A DNA stretch of 9,333 nucleotides from Helicobacter sp. (lineage in GTDB: Bacteria > Campylobacterota > Campylobacteria > Campylobacterales > Helicobacteraceae): assembly GCA_029264655.1 (NCBI GenBank), contig JARHZY010000063.1, forward strand, positions 1-9,333, in the 5' to 3' direction. The notes under the pieces were generated by a model. The model ran no database searches and was not told where the DNA came from. It was given only the letters and a program-made list of their open reading frames with translations. The translations under genes and the position numbers were made by a program. Shown piece after piece: positions 1-5,395 of this stretch (positions within the stretch are counted from its first letter, which is position 1; each line of letters begins with the position of its first letter).

Positions 1-59
1 GTAAGCACAAGGGACTTTAGCGGTGTTATACCTAAAGTTTTATGAATGTTGAGACTCAT
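1..59 (-). CDS. 5' fragment of an unidentified leftward gene
   Basis: Only the first 19 codons lie in the window, reading MSLNIHKTLGITPLKSLVL on the minus strand and open to the left edge. The start is supported by a purine-rich AAAAGGA motif (plus-strand 65-71) whose AAGGA core ends 5 nt before the ATG. This is as good a ribosome binding site as those of the recognised genes here. The peptide has a short basic/polar start followed by a more hydrophobic stretch, which could be the beginning of a signal or membrane segment, but too little is visible to say. I do not recognise the family. A competing reading, a 14-codon plus-strand tail ending at the TGA at 43-45, has nothing to support it. Confidence 0.55.
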   Translation of the reverse strand, partial: MSLNIHKTLGITPLKSLVL

Positions 60-64
60 ATATA

Positions 65-71
65 TCCTTTT
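65..71 (-). promoter_or_regulatory. Ribosome binding site of the left-edge gene
   Basis: On the minus strand the sequence is AAAAGGA, with 5 nt between its AAGGA core and the ATG at 59-57. It decides the start of the truncated left-edge gene. Its A-run lies inside the left arm of the 13-bp inverted repeat at 68-118, so folding of the leader could limit access to the site. Confidence 0.55.
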
Positions 72-118
72 AATGAAATATGGCTTAATGCCATTTAGCT
101 TAAATTATTTCATTAAAA
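68..118. repeat. Nested inverted repeat, 13-bp outer stem
   Basis: TTTTAATGAAATA at 68-80 is perfectly complementary to TATTTCATTAAAA at 106-118. The 25-nt loop contains a second small hairpin, TGGC (81-84) with GCCA (90-93) around TTAAT. A base count by hand suggests that a 13-bp perfect stem at this distance is unlikely by chance even in such AT-rich DNA. It sits in the presumed 5' leader or promoter of the leftward gene at the window edge and overlaps the A-run of its ribosome binding site. It could be an operator, a leader structure or a remnant; no T-tract on the useful side argues for a terminator. Confidence 0.6.
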
Positions 119-164
119 TGTAAATAAGCAAAACTAGAGTGTTTAATTCCCATAGGCATTTTAT

Positions 165-170
165 AGTATA
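165..170 (-). promoter_or_regulatory. Possible -10 box for the left-edge gene
   Basis: The minus strand reads TATACT followed directly by TATAAAATG, giving two overlapping -10-like hexamers about 110 nt upstream of the left-edge start codon. No -35 element is evident, as is common for Helicobacter housekeeping promoters. The surrounding DNA is so AT-rich that this may be accidental. Confidence 0.25.
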
Positions 171-741
171 AATATACAAAATGTTACACTTTTGATTTTA
201 TGCCATATAATTACAAGAAATCTACAGATATAAAAAACATAATTTAGATTAAATAAAATACTATGTATGTAATATGTTATTTATAATACTTTTAATAACA
301 TTTACTTTGATTATCATATATATGGAATTTCACTCAAAAATTTCTCTATGCCCTTATGATACCATTTATAATACTTTCTTTTATCATATTTTTACATTGA
401 TTTTTAAGCTACTTGTATTACTATATTCACTTGTTTTGCATTATTCGATATTATTTTAATGCTACATAATACAATTTATATAAAATCTATATTAAACACA
501 ACAAAACCTTTACTAACAACTACCTTCTTATATTGCAGCATAGGGTATAAGGTATGAAATCGCATATTTTCTAAAAGTTTGATTTTATACACTTCAATCA
601 AGGTATTTATAAAAAATCTATTATTAAGTGAAATATGCTTTATAGAATCTCTTTTGCTCTGTTTTGTTTCTAAAAGGACTTCTTCATTACACACATTTTT
701 ATTCTATGTATAGGCATTTTAGATTCCAAAATGCTTTTTCT

Positions 742-767
742 TTGATAAAACTTATTTATTTTATCAA
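742..767. repeat. 9-bp hairpin followed by T-rich sequence
   Basis: TTGATAAAA (742-750) pairs perfectly with TTTTATCAA (759-767) around an 8-nt loop, and a run of six T (770-775) follows on the plus strand. It has the outline of a terminator, but only one G-C pair and no plus-strand gene before it. Its role is unknown and it may be a chance product of base composition. Confidence 0.3.
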
Positions 768-925
768 TATTTTTTAATATTATTAAGACATAGATTCCTT
801 TCCACATTAAAAGTAAGCATTTATAGAATCTACTTTAAATCTACACAAATAACTTTTATAACATCCATTCATGAAACAAACATATACATCATATATTTTA
901 CATTATATATTGATAACTTTTATTG

Positions 926-931
926 TATAAT
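926..931 (+). promoter_or_regulatory. -10 box upstream of the glycosyltransferase gene
   Basis: A perfect TATAAT preceded by TTG lies 30 nt before the TTG start codon at 962. The predicted transcript start is near 938, leaving a leader of about 24 nt that includes the AGGA site. No clear -35 hexamer is seen, but the upstream DNA is T-rich, as in Helicobacter sigma-70-type promoters. Confidence 0.5.
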
Positions 932-951
932 ATATTCTAAAAAGTTTTATT

Positions 952-964
952 AGGATATGCTTTG
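952..964 (+). promoter_or_regulatory. Ribosome binding site selecting a TTG start
   Basis: AGGA (952-955) is followed by 6 nt and then TTG at 962. A nearby ATG at 957 is only 1 nt from the AGGA and opens a frame that stops after 12 codons. The next in-frame ATG (1088) would remove the first 42 residues, which resemble the usual N terminus of this protein family. TTG is therefore the best start. Confidence 0.6.
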
Positions 965-2032
965 CGAAAAGAGTCGCGTTTTATTTATAATCTAAAAGGT
1001 ATTGCAAGGGCAGTTGTCCCGCGTATATTTACACAGAAAAAACTTGAAACAACAATACAAAAACTTTTAAGCATATATGAAAAAGATATGCAAACAATAA
1101 GCCATCGCGTTTGCTATTATAATAAACTAAGCACACCATTCCATATACCTACACAACAAAGTGATATACCACAACAAAGCACATATACAGGTGAATTACC
1201 ACCCTACCCTAGTCGCCTTGCTCATCTAACATTACTTGTGCCAAATATCGATATATTACAACACAATACCCATAAAGCTGGTTCCGTATATTATTATGAT
1301 TCATATGAATGGACGCGTTATTTTCCTGATTCTTTTCGTTGGGCTTATATGTTTTATGATGTTAATCAGCTTTTAAGCTTTCCTGCTATTTGTAAATCCC
1401 GACCCATTATACACTCTAATGTAAATTCTGTATTATTACAACTTGAAAAATATAGGCATTTCCACTTTATTCATGATCCCATAAAGTTTGAAGATAAAAA
1501 GGATATATTGTTATTTCGTGGTGCAGTCTATCAGGAGCATAGAATCCGCTTTTTTGAACAGCATTTTACAAATCCAAATTGCGATATTGGACATGTTGGC
1601 AAAAAAGATTCCTATCCACATTGGGCAAAAGATAAAATGCCAATTAGTAGTCATTTACCTTATAAATTTCTCCTAAGCCTTGAGGGCTATGATGTGGCAA
1701 GCAACTTAAAATGGGTATTAAGCTCAAATTCACTTTGCGTTATGCCAGAACCAGAGATAGAAACATGGTTTATGGAACAGAAGTTACAAGCAGGTGTGCA
1801 TTTTGCATCAATCAAACGCGATTATAGCGACTTAGATTCTGTGCTTGAATACTACAAAACACACACTAAAGAAGCAAAAGAAATTATACAAAATGCACAT
1901 AATTTTTGCAAACAATTTTATGATAAACAATTTGAAGGGTTGCTCAATCTCTTAGTTTTACGCAAATATTTTTATCTCTCACAGCAAATTGATATAAGCC
2001 CAAAAGAGTTGGCATTATTCCAACTTACCTAA
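962..2032 (+). CDS. GT90/CAP10-family glycosyltransferase (LPS-type)
   Basis: A 356-residue protein that looks like a bacterial member of glycosyltransferase family 90 (CAP10, 'lipopolysaccharide-modifying'), a group that transfers sugars such as xylose or glucose. Visible family features in order: a basic N terminus (RFIYNLKGIARAVVPRIF, about 6-23); FPDSFRWAYMFYDV near 121-134; KSRPI (145-149) leading to NSVLLQLEKYRHF; LFRGA with YQEHRIR (184-196); HLPYKFLLSLEGYDVASNLKW (about 231-251), the most conserved stretch; VMPEPEIETWF (from 260); and AGVHF near 278. No signal peptide or membrane span is apparent, so it probably works in the cytoplasm or on the inner face of the membrane. The gene stands alone between long spacers with its own promoter, so its substrate (LPS core, O-antigen or another glycan) cannot be read from context. 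The family assignment is fairly sure; the sugar and acceptor are unknown. Confidence 0.85.
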   Translation: MRKESRFIYNLKGIARAVVPRIFTQKKLETTIQKLLSIYEKDMQTISHRVCYYNKLSTPFHIPTQQSDIPQQSTYTGELPPYPSRLAHLTLLVPNIDILQHNTHKAGSVYYYDSYEWTRYFPDSFRWAYMFYDVNQLLSFPAICKSRPIIHSNVNSVLLQLEKYRHFHFIHDPIKFEDKKDILLFRGAVYQEHRIRFFEQHFTNPNCDIGHVGKKDSYPHWAKDKMPISSHLPYKFLLSLEGYDVASNLKWVLSSNSLCVMPEPEIETWFMEQKLQAGVHFASIKRDYSDLDSVLEYYKTHTKEAKEIIQNAHNFCKQFYDKQFEGLLNLLVLRKYFYLSQQIDISPKELALFQLT

Positions 2033-2071
2033 CTATAATTTTAGCACTCATATAATCTAAAAATTCTAAAA

Positions 2072-2088
2072 TGTGTATAAATTACACA
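2072..2088. repeat. Inverted repeat upstream of argJ
   Basis: TGTGTA (2072-2077) and TACACA (2083-2088) form a perfect 6-bp dyad around TAAAT, centred about 70 bp before the argJ -10 box. The shape and size fit a dimeric regulator site, but I cannot match it to a known operator. It is not followed by a plus-strand T-run, so it is unlikely to terminate the glycosyltransferase transcript. Confidence 0.3.
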
Positions 2089-2146
2089 CAAAATATATAT
2101 CTTCGTTATATCCATATTCATAATGCAAAATCTTTATATATTTTTC

Positions 2147-2155
2147 TGATACAAT
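2147..2155 (+). promoter_or_regulatory. Extended -10 promoter of argJ
   Basis: TGATACAAT matches the extended -10 pattern TGnTATAAT with one difference and lies 29 nt before the argJ ATG. The transcript would begin around 2162, leaving a leader of roughly 23 nt carrying AAAGGA at 2174-2179. T-rich DNA lies upstream in place of a clear -35 box. Confidence 0.6.
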
Positions 2156-2173
2156 CATTACAGACTCTAAAAC

Positions 2174-2179
2174 AAAGGA
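2174..2179 (+). promoter_or_regulatory. Ribosome binding site of argJ
   Basis: AAAGGA is placed 5 nt before the ATG at 2185. It favours this start over the in-frame ATG six codons later at 2203, which has no comparable site. Confidence 0.7.
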
Positions 2180-2184
2180 TATAA

Positions 2185-3498
2185 ATGCATACTAAACCTA
2201 AAATGAAAAGGAATGCAAAACTCCCCAAAGGCTTTCAACTCTCTGGTATAAAAGCAAACATTAAATATAAAAACCGCCTAGATCTCGGACTCATCTATTC
2301 ACATGAGCCATGCCAAAGTGCTGGTGTCTGGACACAAAATAGCGTGCAAGCTGCTTGTATCACATACAACAAAGCACATATACAAAATACAATCCATGCT
2401 ATTATGGTTAATGCGGGTTGTGCAAATGCTTGCACAGGTAAGCAAGGAGAAGAAAACTGCATAACAAGCACAAAGGCATTAAGCAAAGCATTACATATAG
2501 ATTCAAAACAAATACTCCTTGCTTCAACAGGCGTTATTGGTGCACAACTCCCAATGGATAAAATCTTAAAAGCTATACCAAAGCTTATAGCCCATAAAAA
2601 TAGCAATAAAGATTCAATAAAAGCAGCAAGTCGTGCGATTATGACAACAGACACCTTCCCAAAAACATTTGGCATAACATACAAACTCACACATATCAAT
2701 AATGATACAGCAGATTCTATTGATAATACAAATAATGTAGATACTGCTACACCAACCAACAAAACCACAAAAACAGACAAAAAAAGATTTCGAATATGGG
2801 GTATGGCAAAAGGTTCTGGTATGATTCATCCTAATATGGCAACTATGTTAGGTTTTATTTTAACCGATATAGCAATTACAAAAGAACTTTTGCAAGAAGC
2901 ATTAAGCGAAGTTGTTGCACAAACTTTTAACCAAATAAGCGTTGATGGCGACACTTCCACCAATGATATGGTAATTGTGCTAGCAAATGGACAAGCAAAA
3001 AATAAAACTATCACAACAAAAGATGCAAACTATGCATTATTTAAAGACGGATTAAAAAAAGTATGCACCCATCTTGCAAAACAAATAGCACGCGATGGAG
3101 AAGGGGCAACGCATCTACTTGAAGTAGCCATTAAGCATGCACAAAGCTTGCAGCAAGCACAAACCTTAAGTAAGGCTATTATTGGTTCAAACCTTGTAAA
3201 AACCGCAATTTTTGGTAAAGATGCGAATTGGGGACGCATTATCTGTGCTATGGGGTATAGCAATGCGACTTTCAATGCGAATAAGTTTAATCTCATATTT
3301 GCAAGTAAAAATGGAAAAATCACAATTGTAAAAAATGGTGTTGCTATGCCATTTAATGAATCTAAAGCAAAACATATATTGAGTGCAAATACTATACGCA
3401 TTCTTATTGATTTGCAAGATGGCACATATACTGCAAAAGCATGGGGTTGCGATTTAAGTTATGATTATATAAAAATTAATGCAGATTACCGCTCTTAA
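2185..3498 (+). CDS. argJ: Bifunctional glutamate N-acetyltransferase ArgJ
   Basis: ArgJ transfers the acetyl group of N-acetylornithine to glutamate, recycling it in arginine biosynthesis; many members also make N-acetylglutamate from acetyl-CoA. It is a cytoplasmic enzyme made as a precursor that cuts itself between Ala and Thr. Visible motifs: KLPKGFQLSGI at 13-23; VNAGCANACTG near 75-85; LASTGVIGAQLP (about 112-123); TTDTFPK (154-160); AKGSGMIHPNMATML (208-222) with the predicted cleavage between Ala219 and Thr220, Thr220 being the nucleophile; SVDGDTSTND; and IGSNLVKTAIFGKDANWGRI near the C terminus. At 437 residues it is longer than the usual 390-410. Most of the excess is an Asn/Thr/Asp-rich low-complexity insertion at about 170-200, before the cleavage motif. 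Whether it uses acetyl-CoA cannot be decided from sequence alone. It has its own promoter and ends 2 nt from the convergent hisF gene. Confidence 0.95.
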   Translation: MHTKPKMKRNAKLPKGFQLSGIKANIKYKNRLDLGLIYSHEPCQSAGVWTQNSVQAACITYNKAHIQNTIHAIMVNAGCANACTGKQGEENCITSTKALSKALHIDSKQILLASTGVIGAQLPMDKILKAIPKLIAHKNSNKDSIKAASRAIMTTDTFPKTFGITYKLTHINNDTADSIDNTNNVDTATPTNKTTKTDKKRFRIWGMAKGSGMIHPNMATMLGFILTDIAITKELLQEALSEVVAQTFNQISVDGDTSTNDMVIVLANGQAKNKTITTKDANYALFKDGLKKVCTHLAKQIARDGEGATHLLEVAIKHAQSLQQAQTLSKAIIGSNLVKTAIFGKDANWGRIICAMGYSNATFNANKFNLIFASKNGKITIVKNGVAMPFNESKAKHILSANTIRILIDLQDGTYTAKAWGCDLSYDYIKINADYRS

Positions 3499-3500
3499 CT

Positions 3501-4274
3501 TTATAGGGTTTCTTCTAAACGTACAGGGATATTATGTTGTGCTAAAAAATGCTTTAATGCATGTATTTCGACTTCTCTATAATGAAAAATGCTTGCTGCA
3601 AGTGCTGCATCAACACCTATTTGCAATGCTGCTAAAATATGCTCCATGCACCCAGCACCTCCACTTGCAATAAGGGGTAAATCACAGCATTGCATAGCGA
3701 TTTTGAGTTTTTCTAAATCAAATCCTGCCTTTGTGCCATCGCTATCCATGCTTGTTAATAAAATCTCACCTGCACCTCTATGTTGCACTTCTTGCAACCA
3801 TGCCTGCATATTTCTCCCACTATCATGCCGCCCACCATGTGTAAAAACACCAATACTTCCATCTTGACGTTGTTTCACATCAATTGCAACAACAATGCAT
3901 TGTGTCCCAAACTTTTCTGCACTTGCATTAATAAAATTTGGATTCTGCAAAGCCGATGAATTTAAACTTACTTTATCGCAACCTGCATCTAAAAGATTGC
4001 TAATATCTTGCAAAGTGCTAATACCTCCACCAATAGTAAGCGGTATAAAAATTTCTTTAGCAATAGATTCTATTACCTGTAATGTTATTTTGCGTCCCTC
4101 ATGTGAAGCAGTAATATCTAAAAATACAAGTTCATCAGCTCCCTCATCATTATAGCGTTTTGCTATTTCAAGCGGGTTTCCTGCATCTTTTAATCCAACA
4201 AAATTAACACCTTTTACCACTCTTCCATCTTTAATATCAAGGCAGGGAATAATCCTTTTTGCTAAATTTGTCAT
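3501..4274 (-). CDS. hisF: Imidazole glycerol phosphate synthase subunit HisF
   Basis: HisF is the cyclase half of IGP synthase. With ammonia supplied by HisH it converts PRFAR to imidazole glycerol phosphate and AICAR, joining histidine and purine synthesis in the cytoplasm. The 257 residues match the normal family length (about 250-258) and the (beta/alpha)8 barrel pattern. Visible signatures: IIPCLDIKDGRVVKG with the catalytic Asp13; DELVFLDITAS; PLTIGGGI (78-85); KVSLNSSA; VVAIDVK with the second catalytic Asp132; GAGEILLTSMDSDGTKAGFD (157-176), a phosphate-binding segment; and LIASGGAG (191-198). Both catalytic aspartates are present. AAAGGG (plus-strand 4281-4286) sits 6 nt before the ATG. 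No hisH, hisA or other his gene is nearby, so the pathway is dispersed. The stop lies 2 nt from the argJ stop, leaving no space for a terminator between the genes. Confidence 0.97.
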   Translation of the reverse strand: MTNLAKRIIPCLDIKDGRVVKGVNFVGLKDAGNPLEIAKRYNDEGADELVFLDITASHEGRKITLQVIESIAKEIFIPLTIGGGISTLQDISNLLDAGCDKVSLNSSALQNPNFINASAEKFGTQCIVVAIDVKQRQDGSIGVFTHGGRHDSGRNMQAWLQEVQHRGAGEILLTSMDSDGTKAGFDLEKLKIAMQCCDLPLIASGGAGCMEHILAALQIGVDAALAASIFHYREVEIHALKHFLAQHNIPVRLEETL

Positions 4275-4304
4275 AATATGCCCTTTACTTCATGTCGAAA
4301 AATC

Positions 4305-4337
4305 GTTATAATTGCGATTGAAAAACAATATTATAAC
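4305..4337. promoter_or_regulatory. Divergent hisF/rsmA promoter region with mirrored -10 boxes
   Basis: GTTATAAT (4305-4312) and ATTATAAC (4330-4337) are perfect inverted copies separated by 17 nt. Each contains a -10-like hexamer readable on both strands: TATAAT at 4307-4312 and TATAAC at 4332-4337 on the plus strand, with the reverse pair on the minus strand. The most natural reading is one promoter for rsmA and one for hisF placed back to back, so the polymerases would compete or share a regulator. A second small dyad, AATCG (4301-4305) with CGATT (4315-4319), flanks the first TATAAT. Which box serves which gene is not decidable by eye. Confidence 0.45.
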
Positions 4338-4373
4338 TAGAGAAGTCGTAAGTTTATTTAATGAAAATGAGGA

Positions 4374-4392
4374 GTTGGCTTTGTAAGCCAAC
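4374..4392 (+). repeat. 8-bp leader hairpin of rsmA
   Basis: GTTGGCTT (4374-4381) pairs perfectly with AAGCCAAC (4385-4392) around the 3-nt loop TGT. It has four G-C pairs, unusual for this region, and ends 18 nt before the Shine-Dalgarno sequence of rsmA. There is no T-run after it, so it is more likely an mRNA leader structure than a terminator. A weaker alternative pairing, ATGCC (4400-4404) with GGCAT (4416-4420), would enclose the ribosome binding site. Confidence 0.5.
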
Positions 4393-4410
4393 AAAACATA
4401 TGCCAAATTT

Positions 4411-4426
4411 AAGGAGGCATGCCATG
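4411..4426 (+). promoter_or_regulatory. Full-consensus Shine-Dalgarno deciding the rsmA start
   Basis: AAGGAGG (4411-4417) is the strongest ribosome binding site in the window and lies 6 nt before the ATG at 4424. The upstream in-frame ATGs at 4361 and 4367 have no such site. The out-of-frame ATG at 4419 is only 1 nt from it and would give a six-codon peptide. Confidence 0.75.
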
Positions 4427-5395
4427 GGGGATACCTTAGAATCTTTTGGTATAGCATCTACTGCTTCAATACCAAACACATTGCAACAAACAAAAAAAAC
4501 TATGCATACTATGCGGCATAAAGTAATGCAGAAAAATGCAAAGCAAGGTAAGCAGACAAATAAGCAAGATAACTTCCAGCATAAAAAAAGTTTGGGACAG
4601 AATTTTTTGCATGATTCTGTAATATTGGATAAAATCGTCCAATCCATTCCCTCCAATATTGCTACACAACTTGATAATAACATACAGCTTATTGAAATAG
4701 GGATTGGCTTGGGTGATTTGACTAAAAGACTTTTTAACAAATATAAGCTTTTAGCATATGAGATTGATAATGGGCTTATTAAAAAAGCACAACAACATTA
4801 TAGTGAAGCAATCGCCAAACAACAATTGCAACTCGTGCAAGCTGATGCGCTAAAAGTAAAACATAATTTTGGATATTTGTTTGATAGTGATTATTTTTTA
4901 GTTTCAAATCTTCCCTACTATATTGCAACAGCAATTATTCTACAGGCATTAAAGGATACATATTGTAAGGGATTCCTTGTAATGACACAAAAGGAAGTAG
5001 CACAAAAATTTTGTGCACAACCAAAAGAGAGTGCATATTGTGCTTTAAGTGTTTTAGCACAATCATTTGGAGAGATGGACTATCTTTTTGAAGTGCCTAA
5101 AGAAGCTTTTGTGCCGATACCAAAAGTGCAATCAGCAGTTTTTTGTTTCCAACGCAAAACATGCTTTTACACTGAAACCTTAGAATCTTTATTGCATTTT
5201 GCATTTCTTGCACCACGCAAAAAGCTATTTTCAAACCTTTTGCAATGGGATAAAATGCAAAATAAAGCAATGCTTACACACATATTTCAAGAAATGAAGC
5301 TAGCCCATGATATAAGAGCACATGAAGTAAGCTTGCAAGAATATTGCAATATGTTGCATATATATAATGTTATAGAAAGGATAAACAATGAATGA
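4424..5395 (+). CDS. rsmA: 16S rRNA (A1518/A1519-N6,N6)-dimethyltransferase RsmA
   Basis: RsmA (KsgA) uses S-adenosylmethionine to dimethylate two adjacent adenines in the helix 45 loop of 16S rRNA during late 30S assembly. Motifs, counted from the ATG at 4424: KKSLGQNFLHD from 54; the SAM-binding loop EIGIGLGDLT (91-100); AYEIDNGLIKKA (ribose-binding acid); QADALKV; the catalytic NLPYY (162-166); and FVPIPKVQSAVF in the C-terminal part. The predicted 323 residues exceed the usual 265-280 because about 53 residues (Lys/Gln/Asn/Thr-rich) precede the conserved start. The full-consensus Shine-Dalgarno before 4424 argues that this extension is translated, although the real start could be the later in-frame ATGs at 4502 or 4526. 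An A8 tract (4492-4499) lies in the extension. The 3' end overlaps rnj by 8 nt, so the two are translationally linked. Confidence 0.95.
   Translation: MGDTLESFGIASTASIPNTLQQTKKTMHTMRHKVMQKNAKQGKQTNKQDNFQHKKSLGQNFLHDSVILDKIVQSIPSNIATQLDNNIQLIEIGIGLGDLTKRLFNKYKLLAYEIDNGLIKKAQQHYSEAIAKQQLQLVQADALKVKHNFGYLFDSDYFLVSNLPYYIATAIILQALKDTYCKGFLVMTQKEVAQKFCAQPKESAYCALSVLAQSFGEMDYLFEVPKEAFVPIPKVQSAVFCFQRKTCFYTETLESLLHFAFLAPRKKLFSNLLQWDKMQNKAMLTHIFQEMKLAHDIRAHEVSLQEYCNMLHIYNVIERINNE

Larger units (their letters stand above)
60..925. other. AT-rich stretch without a supportable gene
   Basis: Apart from the leader hairpin near its left end and the promoter at its right end, I see no gene. Two open frames exist. 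One encodes 61 codons (274-459, plus) and is almost only Ile, Leu, Phe and Tyr, typical of translated AT-rich spacer. The other encodes 72 codons (694-476, minus) and has a more protein-like mix of Lys, Glu, Arg and Asn, but lacks a ribosome binding site and any recognisable motif. It may be a gene remnant. A 9-bp perfect hairpin lies at 742-767 and an AATATT-TTTT-AATATT repeat at 766-781; both are near what chance produces at this composition. No tRNA or rRNA is visible. Confidence 0.6.

Noticed and set aside
274..459. 61-codon plus-strand frame that looks like a membrane peptide
   Set aside because: Composition is what AT-rich spacer gives when translated, and there is no ribosome binding site.
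476..694. 72-codon minus-strand frame in the left spacer with fairly protein-like composition
   Set aside because: No ribosome binding site, no recognisable motif and no partner gene; kept only as a possible remnant in the spacer entry.
2295..3425. Several minus-strand frames inside argJ
   Set aside because: They are shadows of argJ; the forward frame carries all ArgJ motifs.
4361..4423. Longer rsmA frame starting at 4361
   Set aside because: No ribosome binding site before 4361 or 4367, and the hairpin and Shine-Dalgarno between these ATGs and 4424 point to an untranslated leader.
4431..4474. ATACC / GGTAT / ATACC segments in early rsmA that could form alternative hairpins like an attenuator
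   Set aside because: Five-bp stems inside coding sequence are expected by chance and no terminator T-run follows.
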